From positions 28,973-92,972 of the forward strand of contig JAKASE010000007.1 in NCBI GenBank assembly GCA_021819135.1: a stretch of 64,000 bases of DNA, given 5' to 3'. The stretch comes from Thermoplasmata archaeon. Its GTDB lineage: Archaea > Thermoplasmatota > Thermoplasmata > Lutacidiplasmatales > UBA184. Positions 16,096-25,074 of this stretch are shown here, in pieces (position 1 is the first letter of the stretch; every line of letters starts with the position of its first letter). The translations under genes and the position numbers were made by a program. The notes under the pieces were generated by a model. It was not told where the DNA came from. It did not search any database and was given only the letters and a program-made list of their open reading frames with translations.

Positions 16096-17381
16096 GTCCC
16101 GGGAGGGGGCTCCCGGAGCATTTCAACCAGGCGGCGTCGCGCCCAGTCCGCTTCCGGGCCGGCCGGAAGGGCCCGCAGCTCGGCCGTCGGCCCCGCGAGG
16201 AGACGGCGGACGAGCCGCTCGGAGAGTCGATCGAGCGCGATCCGTACCGGTTCGGGGATCGGTCCGGTATGCGCGAGGGCCCGGGCGAGCTCCTCGCGAC
16301 GGATCCGCTCCCCCTCGTGCCGCACGGTATCGGCCCAGGGCTCGACGGAGACCCGGGCGAGGTCGGCCGACGCCTCCTCGGCGGCGGCATCGATGTCCCG
16401 GAGCCGCTCGACGAGCTCTTCCGGAGGGAGCGTTCCGCGCGGGAGCCGACCGAGGTCGACGATCTCCGACCCCGGGCGACCGACCACCCCGGGATCGATG
16501 TTGCGCGGAACCCCGAGATCGACGAACCACCGCGGCCCCCGGTGGGGGTCGTCCGGGAGGTCGGCCCGGGAGAGGATCCGTCCCGTCGTCTTCGCGGCCG
16601 CGACGACCGCGTCCGCCTCCGCCAGCATCTCGGCGAGATCGGTCGACGGACGTGCTCGCACCGTCCAGCGCGCGGACCAGTCCGCTTCGGGAGGGCGGTG
16701 GCGGTAGAGGACCGTGACACGGGCGACCCCGAAGAGCCGCTCGGCGACGCGCCGGCCCACCGTGCCGACGCCGATGACGAGGACCCGGGGCTCGCCCTCC
16801 CCGATCCGTCCCCGGAGCCAGGCGACCGCAAGGTCGGCGACCGAGGTACCCTCGGACGGCCGGCCGGGGACCCGGACCGCCGCGGCCCGGACGAGGAGCT
16901 CCTTCAGCACCGGGCGGGGATACCGGCCGAGAACGTTCGACGCCGCGGCGCGGACCTGGTCGCGGATCTGCCGCTCCCCGGGCGCCCGCGACTCGAGGCC
17001 GGCCGCGACCCGGTAGAGGTGGCGCACGGCGTCCGCGTCGCGTCGCACCGTCCAGTCGGAGCCGCCCGGGAACCGGTCCCGGAACCCGGGGACCCGGTCG
17101 GATCCCCGCAGGAGGGCGAAGAGGAGGAACCGCTGGCAGGTCCGCAAGGTGCCGACCTCGAGCAGGTCCGGCTCGCCGTCGAACCAGTCCCGTACCACGG
17201 TCGGGGGGAGGGTGGCGATCGTCCCTTCCAGCGCCTCGATGCCGACCCGGTCGAGGGACCGCTCGAGCGAGAGCAGCGTGAGACGGGAGACCGGGTCCGT
17301 CTCGGGGGCCTCCCGGTTCCACCCGACGGGATCGATCCCGGCGCCGAGCGCGTCCGCGGCCGGTGTGCCCACGAGCGCCAC
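16092..17381 (-). CDS. hemA: glutamyl-tRNA reductase
   Basis: HemA reduces glutamyl-tRNA to glutamate-1-semialdehyde, the first and committing step of C5 tetrapyrrole synthesis. It has 429 residues. The nucleophile is C82 in GTLRTCQRF, and the glutamate-recognition segment is AGLESRAPGERQIRDQV. The NADPH loop is VLVIGVGTVGRRVAERL, and the C-terminal half is the helical dimerisation domain. The GTG at 17381 is chosen because a TATA box at 17400-17409 predicts a leaderless transcript beginning at that codon. It is the first gene of the operon. Confidence 0.92.
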   Translation of the reverse strand: MALVGTPAADALGAGIDPVGWNREAPETDPVSRLTLLSLERSLDRVGIEALEGTIATLPPTVVRDWFDGEPDLLEVGTLRTCQRFLLFALLRGSDRVPGFRDRFPGGSDWTVRRDADAVRHLYRVAAGLESRAPGERQIRDQVRAAASNVLGRYPRPVLKELLVRAAAVRVPGRPSEGTSVADLAVAWLRGRIGEGEPRVLVIGVGTVGRRVAERLFGVARVTVLYRHRPPEADWSARWTVRARPSTDLAEMLAEADAVVAAAKTTGRILSRADLPDDPHRGPRWFVDLGVPRNIDPGVVGRPGSEIVDLGRLPRGTLPPEELVERLRDIDAAAEEASADLARVSVEPWADTVRHEGERIRREELARALAHTGPIPEPVRIALDRLSERLVRRLLAGPTAELRALPAGPEADWARRRLVEMLREPPPGT

Positions 17382-17399
17382 GGCCGTTGAACGGAAGCG

Positions 17400-17409
17400 G
17401 GGCTTTATG
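17400..17409 (-). promoter_or_regulatory. TATA box of the heme operon
   Basis: The minus strand reads ACATAAAGCC, a clear A/T-rich element centred about 25 bases upstream of the hemA GTG at 17381. That spacing predicts a leaderless transcript for the seven-gene operon. Confidence 0.65.
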
Positions 17410-17464
17410 TCGCGAGGTACGAACCGGTGCCGGCCCCCGGCCCTCTCCGTCCGGACCCCGCCCA

Positions 17465-18691
17465 CTAGGACCGCAGCGCCCGGACGTCCGCGAACAGGAG
17501 GAGGCCGAAGCTGAAGAGGGCGGTTCCGACCGAGGCGAGGGAGAAATCGAGGGCGATCCCGGCCGCCGAGATGATGAGGCCCCCTCCGAGCTGTCCCGCG
17601 GGGGACGCCGCGATGCTCCCGACCTCGTCGAGGCTGAGGTACCGGCCCAGGAGCTCGTTCGGGACGACCCGCTGGACCCCGGTGAAGAACGTCGTGTTGC
17701 CGAACCCGCCTCCGACCCCGATGACGAACAGGAGGAGGCCGACGGCCAGCGGGACGGGAACGAGGACGACACCGAGGATACCGACGCCGGCGATCCCCCA
17801 GCCGGTCGCGAACCATACCCCGAAGCGTCGCTCGGACCGGAGACGGCTCACGAGGAGGGAGCCGACGCCGAAGCCCGCGGCCGCTCCGGCGGAGAGGAGG
17901 CCGAAGACGATCGCGTTCTCGTGCAGCACCGAACCGACGTAGACGACGAGGAACGTGAAGAACAGGCTCAGGAAGAAGTTCGCCCCGAACGAGGCGAGCG
18001 TCAGCTTGAGGAGCGCCCGCTGCCCCCGCACGTATTCCAGTCCCTCGCGGAACTGCCGGAGGAACGGCGGGGGCGAGGAGGGCGGACGGGCCGGTACCGC
18101 ACGGTGGGCGTTCAGGGTGAGCGAGACCGCGACGATCAGGAGCCCCGAGATCGCGTAGCTCGCCCCGTTCACGGCGAGGGTCGCGGCGATCCCGATGAGG
18201 CCGATGAGGATCCCGCCCAGGGGGCTGCCGATCGTGGCCGTGACCTCCTGGGCGACCGACAGGAGCCCGTTCGCCGCGCCCAGTTCCTCGGGCACGACCG
18301 TGGTGGGTAGGAACGCGCTGAGGGCCGGCCGGAACAGCGACTGTCCGATCCCGAGGACGGCCACCACCGTGAGCACGGCCCAGAGAGCGAACCCGAACAG
18401 GAACAGCGATGCGGCGAAGGCGACCATCGTGACGGCCCGGAACGCATCCGCCAGGATCATCAGTCGGAGGCGAGGGAATCGATCCGCGAGGACCCCGGAG
18501 AAGAGACCGAACGTGGCCCGCGGGACGAGCCCGGCGACGCCGAGCAGCGCCACGTCGAACGCCGAGCCGGTCTCGACGTACACGAGCCAGGTGATCGCGA
18601 GGAAGCCCGCCGAGGAGCCGATCGACGAGGCGACCGACCCCGCCCATAGGCGTCCGAAGACCGGCTGCCGGAGGAGCGGTCGTCGCGGCAA
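17465..18691 (-). CDS. MFS transporter (MFS_3-like exporter)
   Basis: This is a 12-TM major facilitator of about 408 residues resembling the MFS_3/enterobactin-exporter-like group. The opening PVFGRLWAGSVASSIGSS and the loop GVLADRFPRLRLM (an MFS motif A variant) support this. The substrate is unknown; drugs or siderophore-like compounds are typical. The frame is open to 19045, but the extra N-terminal residues are Arg/Pro-rich with no membrane segment. No ATG or GTG lies near the natural start, so the TTG at 18691 is proposed, about 65-75 bases after an AGATACC element. Confidence 0.8.
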   Translation of the reverse strand: MPRRPLLRQPVFGRLWAGSVASSIGSSAGFLAITWLVYVETGSAFDVALLGVAGLVPRATFGLFSGVLADRFPRLRLMILADAFRAVTMVAFAASLFLFGFALWAVLTVVAVLGIGQSLFRPALSAFLPTTVVPEELGAANGLLSVAQEVTATIGSPLGGILIGLIGIAATLAVNGASYAISGLLIVAVSLTLNAHRAVPARPPSSPPPFLRQFREGLEYVRGQRALLKLTLASFGANFFLSLFFTFLVVYVGSVLHENAIVFGLLSAGAAAGFGVGSLLVSRLRSERRFGVWFATGWGIAGVGILGVVLVPVPLAVGLLLFVIGVGGGFGNTTFFTGVQRVVPNELLGRYLSLDEVGSIAASPAGQLGGGLIISAAGIALDFSLASVGTALFSFGLLLFADVRALRS

Positions 18692-18876
18692 CGCCCCCTC
18701 CCCCCCGTTCGGTGCCGTCAGCCGTACCCTCTCCGGAACCGTTCCCGAGCCACGGAGGTATCTGACCCTGCCGACGGGAAAGGGACCCCGGCCGACGGAC
18801 CCGGCGGGGCCCCTCGTCGGCGCCGCGCCGGTGCGGGCCGGGCCGCGGAGCGGGGCGGCGTTCGGCTCCCGGTACC

Positions 18877-19179
18877 TCACGGGGTCGGGGGAGGGTTCAC
18901 CGGCGTGCGGGTCGAAGCGAGGTCGAAGGTCGACCACCGGCCGCAGAGGGGGCACGCCATGTACCGCGAGGTGCCGAGCCGCAACGCGGTCAGGGAGGCC
19001 CCCGGCACGTAATCGTAGTCGAACGTCTGGTGGCACTTCGGGCACGTGAGGCGAGACCGGGTGACCAGACCGCCCGACCCCTCCGCCCGGTTCCGCCGCA
19101 GGACGTAGAGGTAGAACACGACAAGCAGCACGATCACCACAACGCCGATCCCCAACCCGATGCTCCCCACGATGCTCAT
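18877..19179 (-). CDS. single-TM zinc-ribbon membrane protein
   Basis: The protein has 100 residues. An N-terminal membrane segment (residues about 5-28, GIGVVVIVLLVVFYLYV) is followed by a cytoplasmic zinc ribbon, LTCPKCHQTF...MACPLCGRW, with two CPxC pairs. The function is unknown. Its ATG overlaps the stop of the upstream gene by 4 bases, so the two are co-translated. Confidence 0.65.
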   Translation of the reverse strand: MSIVGSIGLGIGVVVIVLLVVFYLYVLRRNRAEGSGGLVTRSRLTCPKCHQTFDYDYVPGASLTALRLGTSRYMACPLCGRWSTFDLASTRTPVNPPPTP

Positions 19180-19532
19180 GGTCGCTCTCCGGTACCCGGT
19201 CCTCCCTCCGGCGGCGGACGCCGGGGTCTCCCCGGCGCCGGACGGAGGAGGGACCGAACTTGACGGAACACGGTGACGATCGGATCGGCCGCGAGCGGGA
19301 CCGGCCCGGAGGGGAGCGACCCGGGAAGGACCCTCGCCTCGACGCGCGCGGCCCGGGCGTAGAGCTCCCAGTCGGCCGCGGCTCCTGTCGCCTTCCGACG
19401 GATCCCCCACAGGAGCTTTCGCCGGTAGACAGGGTTGGGGAACTGGGTGAGCAGCGCCTTTCGGGCCGGCTCCCCCTCCTCCGCGCTGCGGACGATCAAG
19501 GTCAGGAAATCCCGCTCCTTGCGGCTGAACAT
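19176..19532 (-). CDS. hypothetical helical protein, operon partner
   Basis: This 118-residue protein is mostly helical and charged in its first 75 residues (SRKERDFLTLIVRSAEEG, YRRKLLWGIRRKATG). Its tail is Pro/Arg-rich and probably disordered. No family was recognised. The ATG at 19532 is chosen because a strong TATA box at 19569-19582 implies transcription starting near 19550, which excludes the longer in-frame start at 19586. It is the first gene of a two-gene operon with the zinc-ribbon membrane protein. Confidence 0.55.
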   Translation of the reverse strand: MFSRKERDFLTLIVRSAEEGEPARKALLTQFPNPVYRRKLLWGIRRKATGAAADWELYARAARVEARVLPGSLPSGPVPLAADPIVTVFRQVRSLLRPAPGRPRRPPPEGGPGTGERP

Positions 19533-19568
19533 CTCGATACCCGGGAATCCCCGTCGGTACTTATCCGT

Positions 19569-19582
19569 TACGATATTTAGTA
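19569..19582 (-). promoter_or_regulatory. TATA box of the two-gene operon
   Basis: The minus strand reads ACTAAATATCGTAA, one of the clearest TATA boxes in the window, about 40 bases before the ATG at 19532. Confidence 0.6.
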
Positions 19583-19616
19583 ACACGCCTGCCGAGCTGG
19601 GAGCCTGGGGGGTCCG

Positions 19617-20384
19617 TCACCAGAGAAGAGAGAGGCAGGTCAGCCCGCCGTCCATCTTCCGGAACTCGCTCAGGTCGAGGGGGATCGGTCGCAGCCCGGC
19701 GTCGGTCACGAAGGTCCGGGCGGACCGGCTCGAGCCATCGAAAAGCCCGGCTCCGTTCACCACGAGGACGTTCGCGGCGTGTCCTTCTTCCGCGGGCAGC
19801 CACCGCACGGTGCCGAACTCCCACGGTCCTTCGAGCGTGAGGCCGGGATCGCCCACGAAGAGCTCCGGGCCGAGCGCGGTAAGGCCGGTCTTGAGGTGAA
19901 GCCGACCACGGAACGGAACGTAGCGGACCGTGAGCGTGGGGTCCCCGGAGAGGAGGCGCTGCCGGAGCCGGCCCGCGCCCGCCGGATCGGTCCGCTCCCC
20001 GATCCCCACGAAGAGCTCGCGGCCGGCGAAGAGCACATCGCCGCCTTCGAGGAACCCCGGCCCGCTCCGGCCGAGATCGCGGACCGGCATGCGGGATCGG
20101 AGCGCCGGCCGGGCCGCCTCCACCTCTCCGCGTCGCTCCGGGGCAGCGGGTCGGGTCAGGATCGCGACGCCCCCGTGGATCACGGCGACGTCCTCGATGA
20201 ACGCGCTGTCCGGGAACTCCTCGAGGGCGTCGAGGACCGTGACCTCGATGCCGAGCGATCCGAGGGCGCGGGCGTACGCCTCGTGCTGGCGGCGCGCGAG
20301 CGCGAGGTCCGGCGGACCGAGGCGTTGACGGGTGATCCCTCGGGCCATCGAGTCCGGCACCCGACGGACGAGCGCGTGCCGCAC
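19617..20384 (-). CDS. dimethylargininase-like (DDAH) amidinohydrolase
   Basis: This 255-residue protein of the DDAH/arginine-deiminase superfamily hydrolyses methylated arginine or a related guanidine compound. The substrate-binding acidic pair is in FIEDVAV (E65, D66) and the loop LEGGDVLF is present. The histidine of the catalytic pair lies in GRLHLKTGL. The nucleophile is C250 in the C-terminal GLTCLSLLW. The GTG at 20384 restores the family N-terminus (RHALVRRVPDS); the later ATG at 20348 would remove it. Ornithine or citrulline supply, or guanidine recycling, are possible roles. Confidence 0.85.
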   Translation of the reverse strand: MRHALVRRVPDSMARGITRQRLGPPDLALARRQHEAYARALGSLGIEVTVLDALEEFPDSAFIEDVAVIHGGVAILTRPAAPERRGEVEAARPALRSRMPVRDLGRSGPGFLEGGDVLFAGRELFVGIGERTDPAGAGRLRQRLLSGDPTLTVRYVPFRGRLHLKTGLTALGPELFVGDPGLTLEGPWEFGTVRWLPAEEGHAANVLVVNGAGLFDGSSRSARTFVTDAGLRPIPLDLSEFRKMDGGLTCLSLLW

Positions 20385-20530
20385 CGGACCGGGCGACGGT
20401 ACCGACGGGACTTCGGGGCGTGCCCCACGGTCGGCGGCCGGCGGAGGGTCCCGGAGGGGAGGCCTTCTCGACACGGTCGGGGTCCGAGGACCGTACGGTA
20501 CGGCCGCCCCGCCGGACGCGTACCCCTCCC

Positions 20531-21391
20531 CTAGGTGAACTCCTCGTGCTCGAACCGCCAGAGGCCGACGGCTGCGGTGACCACGAGGTACCCGAGCATG
20601 ATCAGGACCGCTTCGGCGATCCCCGCGGTCCAGAAGATCCCTCCGGCCGAGGTACCGTTGAGGCCCCAGTTCACGCCGGTGCCGAACACGCCGCCGACCG
20701 CGGAGCTCGCGTAGGAGATCACCATCCATGGCTGGATCCGGACCAGCCCCTCGATCAATTCCTGGAGGATCGTGAACCCGAAGAGGAACAGGATCGCCGT
20801 CAGCACGAAACCGTAGGCGCTGGTCTTGAACAGGGAGCTGAACAGGAACGTCGCCCCCAGCACCGCCGAGAGGTAGACGATCGCGAGGACCAGGGAGGCC
20901 CCGAGCTCCCAGGGGAGCGCATTCGTGCCGAGGTAGTAGACGCCGTTCCCCAGGATGATCGCGAGGTAGAGCAGGAGCATCGCGACGGAGGCGACGAAGG
21001 CGGCGAGGAACTTCCCGATGTACACGCTCGCGCGCCGAAGCGGGAGCCCCATCAGGAAGTAGCCGGTCTTGTTCTGGAACTCGCCGGCGATCGCGTCCCC
21101 TCCGAAGAACACGGCCGCGAGGACGATCACCACCCCCGCGCCCCCCGCCCAGAACGAGCCGTAGAACGCCTGGTTGTCGGTCAGGAGGCTGTGTAGCGCC
21201 ACCGAGTCGTGATAGTACGCCACCACCGCCGTGATCAGGGCCCCGATCGTGGCGATGATCGCGATCAGCGCGATGAACCGGCGCGACCGCAGGTACTCGC
21301 GCAGCTGGTAGCCCATCAGCTTGAACGCCTGCGGGAGCGGTTCGGGCACCCGCAGACGGACGGCGGGGGTCGTCGGGGACTCGGCGGCCAT
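20531..21391 (-). CDS. ABC-2 type transporter permease
   Basis: This 286-residue protein has about six membrane segments and the layout of ABC-2 permeases of the NatB/ABC2_membrane_2 type. An N-terminal TM (FIALIAIIATIGALITAVVA) is followed by a short extracellular part, then five TMs. It starts 3 bases after the stop of its ATPase, so they form one exporter. The cargo is unknown; sodium, drug or lipid export are typical. Confidence 0.85.
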   Translation of the reverse strand: MAAESPTTPAVRLRVPEPLPQAFKLMGYQLREYLRSRRFIALIAIIATIGALITAVVAYYHDSVALHSLLTDNQAFYGSFWAGGAGVVIVLAAVFFGGDAIAGEFQNKTGYFLMGLPLRRASVYIGKFLAAFVASVAMLLLYLAIILGNGVYYLGTNALPWELGASLVLAIVYLSAVLGATFLFSSLFKTSAYGFVLTAILFLFGFTILQELIEGLVRIQPWMVISYASSAVGGVFGTGVNWGLNGTSAGGIFWTAGIAEAVLIMLGYLVVTAAVGLWRFEHEEFT

Positions 21392-21394
21392 CGT

Positions 21395-22342
21395 TCAGTC
21401 CCCCCGGGAGACCTGGCTCAGGTAGACTTCCTCGAGCGCGCTCTCCGACTCCGTCATGCCGATGACCCCGATCCGCAGGCCGACCAGTGCCTCGAGCAGA
21501 CGCTCCTGGTTCTCCGCGCCGCCGTCGAACTGGACCCGGAGGCGCTTCGCATCGAGCGGGGTGCACGACCGGACGCCGGAAAGGCCCGCCACCTTCTGGC
21601 TCACCGGCCCGAGGTCGACCGGCCGGGCGAGCGAGACATCGACCGAGGCGTGGCCGTCGGCGGCGAACCGGGTCGTGACGTTCTCGAGCGTGTCGTAGAA
21701 GAGGAGCTTGCCCTTGTTGACGAGGGCGACCTCGTCGCAGACGTCGACGACCTCGCTGAGGATGTGGCTCGACATGAAGATCAGGCGGCGGCTCTTCTTC
21801 AGGTCGCGGACGATCGAGCGCACCTCGGCCATCCCCCGCGGGTCGAGACCCGTCGACGGCTCGTCCAGGATGACGACCTCCGGGTCGTGGACGAGCGCCG
21901 AGGCGATGTTGATCCGCTGCTTCATCCCCTTGGAGAAGCGACCGACCTTCTGGTCGGCCCACTCCGTCATCTTGACCTCCGCCAGCACGGTCCGGATGCG
22001 TCCGGCCCGGTCCGCCGGGGCGACCCCTCGGAGGTCAGCGACCATGCCGAGCGCCTCGTTCGGTGTCAGGGACGGATAGATCTCGGGGGATTCGATCAGG
22101 ACGCCGGCGTCCGACAGGGCCTCCCGTCGTCGGTCCTGGACCGAGATCCCGTTGATGAAACACTCGCCGGCAGTCGGGAAGATCATGTCGGTGAGGAGCT
22201 TCAGCGTGGTCGTCTTACCGGCGCCGTTCGGCCCGAGGAAACCGACGCACTTGCCGCCATCCAGCCGCAGGTTGAGGTTATCGAGCGCGGTGAACCGTCC
22301 GAATTGCTTCGTGAGCCCCCGCATCTCCACGACAGGCGCCAT
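21395..22342 (-). CDS. ABC transporter ATP-binding protein
   Basis: This 315-residue ATPase has Walker A LGPNGAGKTTTLK, signature FSKGMKQRI, Walker B VVILDEPSTGLD and a switch histidine in SSHIL. The C-terminal 90 residues form the small extra domain seen in NatA/CcmA-like exporters. The ATG at 22342 is favoured over the one at 22372 because a GGATATGG box (about 22372-22380) lies about 30 bases upstream. It forms an exporter with the following permease. Confidence 0.9.
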   Translation of the reverse strand: MAPVVEMRGLTKQFGRFTALDNLNLRLDGGKCVGFLGPNGAGKTTTLKLLTDMIFPTAGECFINGISVQDRRREALSDAGVLIESPEIYPSLTPNEALGMVADLRGVAPADRAGRIRTVLAEVKMTEWADQKVGRFSKGMKQRINIASALVHDPEVVILDEPSTGLDPRGMAEVRSIVRDLKKSRRLIFMSSHILSEVVDVCDEVALVNKGKLLFYDTLENVTTRFAADGHASVDVSLARPVDLGPVSQKVAGLSGVRSCTPLDAKRLRVQFDGGAENQERLLEALVGLRIGVIGMTESESALEEVYLSQVSRGD

Positions 22343-22753
22343 AGGACCGTGAGGACGCGGGGCGGGACCCATATCCCTTACGGCCCGCCCGCAACTCCCT
22401 CCCCATCCCGGTCACGGAGCGGCCCCCGAGGTCGAGAGGACCCTCCTCGGCGTGTGCTCCGTCGCGCCCCCGGCCCCCACGGGCCGGTCCTTCGGCCGTT
22501 CCGGGTGATCCGCGCGACGAGCACTGGAGCGATCGCCCGCAACGGTCCCGAGCACCCCGGACCGGTGCTAGGCCCACCCGCGGAACGTCGGTGCGAAGGG
22601 TTCGTATCACAACTCAGAAACCCCTCTGTGCATCCCGGATCGCCGATGTTCCGAACGAAGGGCGCGATCGGGCAGAGCCCTATCCCTCGACCTCCCTCTC
22701 CCGACCGGACCGGGGAGTTCGCCCATGCGGGGGGAGCGGCGCTCGGACGTAGC
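22343..22753. other. intergenic region, no gene seen
   Basis: About 410 bases separate the divergent ABC operon and the propeller gene. Apart from the ABC TATA-like box near 22372 I see no coding frame, RNA or repeat. The propeller protein could begin at an in-frame ATG at 22646, but no signal peptide would then be at the very N-terminus. Confidence 0.4.
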
Positions 22754-24136
22754 ATGACGCCCCTGGGAATTACCGAAGTCGTCCGGGCCCGGCAACCCGG
22801 TCGGGCCCGCTCGGCGCTCGTGCTCTCGACGGGCCTGAGCATCCTGCTGGTAGCGTCCCTCCTCGGACCGGCGGGGTGGGCCGCGGACTCGCACCGTCCG
22901 TCCTCGGCGGGGATTCTCACGCCCTCTTCCGGCCCGGGCGAGACGGCGGTACGGTCCCAAGCCGGAGCGGACCTCGCCCAAGCCGCGGCGAGCTCCGGGA
23001 CCGAGGGCGCGGTACCCACGATCCTCGTGACGCTCCCGGTCGGTTCCCAACCCTACGGGATCACGTACGACGCCCGTAGCGGACTCGCCTACGTGGTCGA
23101 CTCGGGCTCCAACGACGTCACCGTCATCCACGGGATCACGGTGGTCGCGGTGCTCGCGGTCGGTTCCGAACCGTTCCAGGCCGTCTACGACCCGGGCAAC
23201 GGAGACGTCTACGTCGCCAACTACGGGGACGGTACCGTGAGCGTGATCTCCGGCACGGCCGTCATCGCGACCGTCCCGGTGGGGTCGTATCCGCTGAACC
23301 TCGCGTACGACGGCGTGGACGGGTACGTGTACGTGCTCAATCAGGCCTCCGCGAGCGTGAGCGTGATCCACGGCACGTCGGTCGTCGGCACCGTACCCGT
23401 CGGCGCGGGTCCCATCGCGGCCGCGTACGACCCCGAGAACGGCGATCTCTACGTCACGACGAGCGTGGGGAAGGTGGTCCTCGTGCAGGGAACGGGCGTC
23501 GTCGCCTCCGTGACGGTCGGCCGCGACCCCCAGGCCGTCCTCTACGCGGACGGCACCCAGGAGATCTACGTCGCGAACACCGAGTCGAACACCGTGAGCG
23601 TGATCCGCAACGCCTCGGTCGTGACGACGGTCCGCGTCGGCACGTATCCGATCGCGCTCGCGTACGAGAGCGCCGACGGGTACGTCTATGTCGCGAACTA
23701 CTACTCGGCCAACCTCAGCGTCCTTCGGGGAACGGCCGTCACCGCCGCCGTCCCGGTCGGCGCGTTCCCCCTCGCGCTGGCGTTCGACCCGGAGAGCGGC
23801 TCTTTGCTGGTCGGGAACAGTCAGTCCGGTAACGTGAGCGTGGTCCGCAACACGACGGAGGTGGGCAGCGTCGCGGTCGGGGCCCAGCCCACCGCCATCG
23901 CCTACGACCCCCAGTATGGCTACTTCCTGGTGGTCGACTTCGGTTCGGACACCGTCACCGTCCTCGCATCGTCCCCGGGGTCCGCGCTCCCCTTCTGGGC
24001 CTATGTCTCCGTGGTCGTCCTGGCCTTCGCCGCTACGGTCGCGATCCTGGTCGGCGTCGAACTCCGCCGACCGGGAACATCGATCGTACGCCCGTCGACC
24101 CCCCGGTCCCTGCCGCGGCCGCCCCCTCCGAAGTAA
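22754..24136 (+). CDS. surface-anchored YVTN beta-propeller protein
   Basis: The protein has 460 residues. A signal peptide (core LVLSTGLSILLVASLLG, residues about 20-36) precedes a linker of about 55 residues. Eight tandem YVTN repeats of about 40 residues follow, each of the form VxVGxxPxxxAYDxxxGxxYVAN...VSVIxGTxVV. A C-terminal TM (WAYVSVVVLAFAATVAILV) and a short basic tail complete it. It should be displayed outside the cell with an eight-bladed propeller. Four sequons (NAS, NLS, NVS, NTT) suggest glycosylation. The ATG at 22754 places the signal peptide correctly. A DoxX-like gene starts 13 bases downstream. Confidence 0.8.
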   Translation: MTPLGITEVVRARQPGRARSALVLSTGLSILLVASLLGPAGWAADSHRPSSAGILTPSSGPGETAVRSQAGADLAQAAASSGTEGAVPTILVTLPVGSQPYGITYDARSGLAYVVDSGSNDVTVIHGITVVAVLAVGSEPFQAVYDPGNGDVYVANYGDGTVSVISGTAVIATVPVGSYPLNLAYDGVDGYVYVLNQASASVSVIHGTSVVGTVPVGAGPIAAAYDPENGDLYVTTSVGKVVLVQGTGVVASVTVGRDPQAVLYADGTQEIYVANTESNTVSVIRNASVVTTVRVGTYPIALAYESADGYVYVANYYSANLSVLRGTAVTAAVPVGAFPLALAFDPESGSLLVGNSQSGNVSVVRNTTEVGSVAVGAQPTAIAYDPQYGYFLVVDFGSDTVTVLASSPGSALPFWAYVSVVVLAFAATVAILVGVELRRPGTSIVRPSTPRSLPRPPPPK

Positions 24137-24149
24137 AGAGGAGCTCTCG

Positions 24150-24965
24150 ATGACTCCCTCCATGACCCCGATCGCCGCCGAAGCGCGCGGGGACCCGGTG
24201 ACCGCGTTCGGGGGACGGCGATCGAGCCGGGCCGAACGGGCGCGCCTCGCGCTCGGCGTCGGTCTCGTCCTCGCCGGTGTTCTCGTCTTCCTCACCGTGG
24301 TCGGATACCTCGTGGGGATCCTGCTCATGCTCGGTGGCGTCGTGGTACTGTTCGTGTGGGCCCTGATGGGGATCTCCGCGACGGGCTCCTCGGGATCGGG
24401 GACGGCTACCGAGCCGGGTCGGCCCCCGCCGCGGGGGCTGCTCCGGCGCCTCGCCGACCTGTGGTACCATGACCCGAAAGGGATGGCGATCGATCTCCTG
24501 CGCGCGGGGGTCGGTTTCGTCTGGGTCCTGAACCTGCTGTTCATCGTGGACCCGTCCAACCAGTTCTTCCCGACGTTCCAGGACGTGGCCCTCTCCTTCG
24601 CGCCGACCAGCATCGGGGGGCCGGGGATCGCGGACTTCGTCGCCGCCCACGCCGCCGCCTTCGTGTGGATCACGGCGATCCTGACGGGCTACCTCGCCGT
24701 CGCCTTCGTCCTCGGCATCACGACGCGGCTGGCGTGCATCGTCGGCGGCATCGCCTCGGTCGTCTTCCTCGCGACCCAGTTCCTCAGCACGTTCCAGATC
24801 CCGGGAGGGACCGACGTCGGTCCCCACCCGCTCTACCTCCTGATCTACCTCGTCCTGTATGCGGGCGGCGCCGGCCGCTACCTCGCGGTGGACCACTGGA
24901 TCTGGATCAGCGGCCATGCGCGGTTCCCCCGGTTCTCGCGCTGGGTCGCCGCCCCACGGGAGTAG
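24150..24965 (+). CDS. DoxX-like multi-TM membrane protein
   Basis: The protein has 271 residues. Two N-terminal TMs (residues about 32-72) are followed by a DoxX/DoxD-like four-helix membrane domain beginning AIDLLRAGVGFVWVLNLLF. DoxD is the small subunit of archaeal thiosulfate:quinone oxidoreductase, and DoxX-like proteins also occur in other redox or membrane complexes. The substrate is not known here, and no DoxA is adjacent. A GAGGAG ribosome-binding site lies just before the ATG, and the gap to the propeller gene is 13 bases. The two probably form one transcript. Confidence 0.65.
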   Translation: MTPSMTPIAAEARGDPVTAFGGRRSSRAERARLALGVGLVLAGVLVFLTVVGYLVGILLMLGGVVVLFVWALMGISATGSSGSGTATEPGRPPPRGLLRRLADLWYHDPKGMAIDLLRAGVGFVWVLNLLFIVDPSNQFFPTFQDVALSFAPTSIGGPGIADFVAAHAAAFVWITAILTGYLAVAFVLGITTRLACIVGGIASVVFLATQFLSTFQIPGGTDVGPHPLYLLIYLVLYAGGAGRYLAVDHWIWISGHARFPRFSRWVAAPRE

Positions 24966-25074
24966 GGATCCGGGTCGGGCGGACGGGCCGGGGGGAGTCC
25001 CGTCCCGCACCCCGCGATTACCCCCCTGCGGGCCATGAACGAAACCCTATTTCCGCCCCGGTCCATGCACTTCC

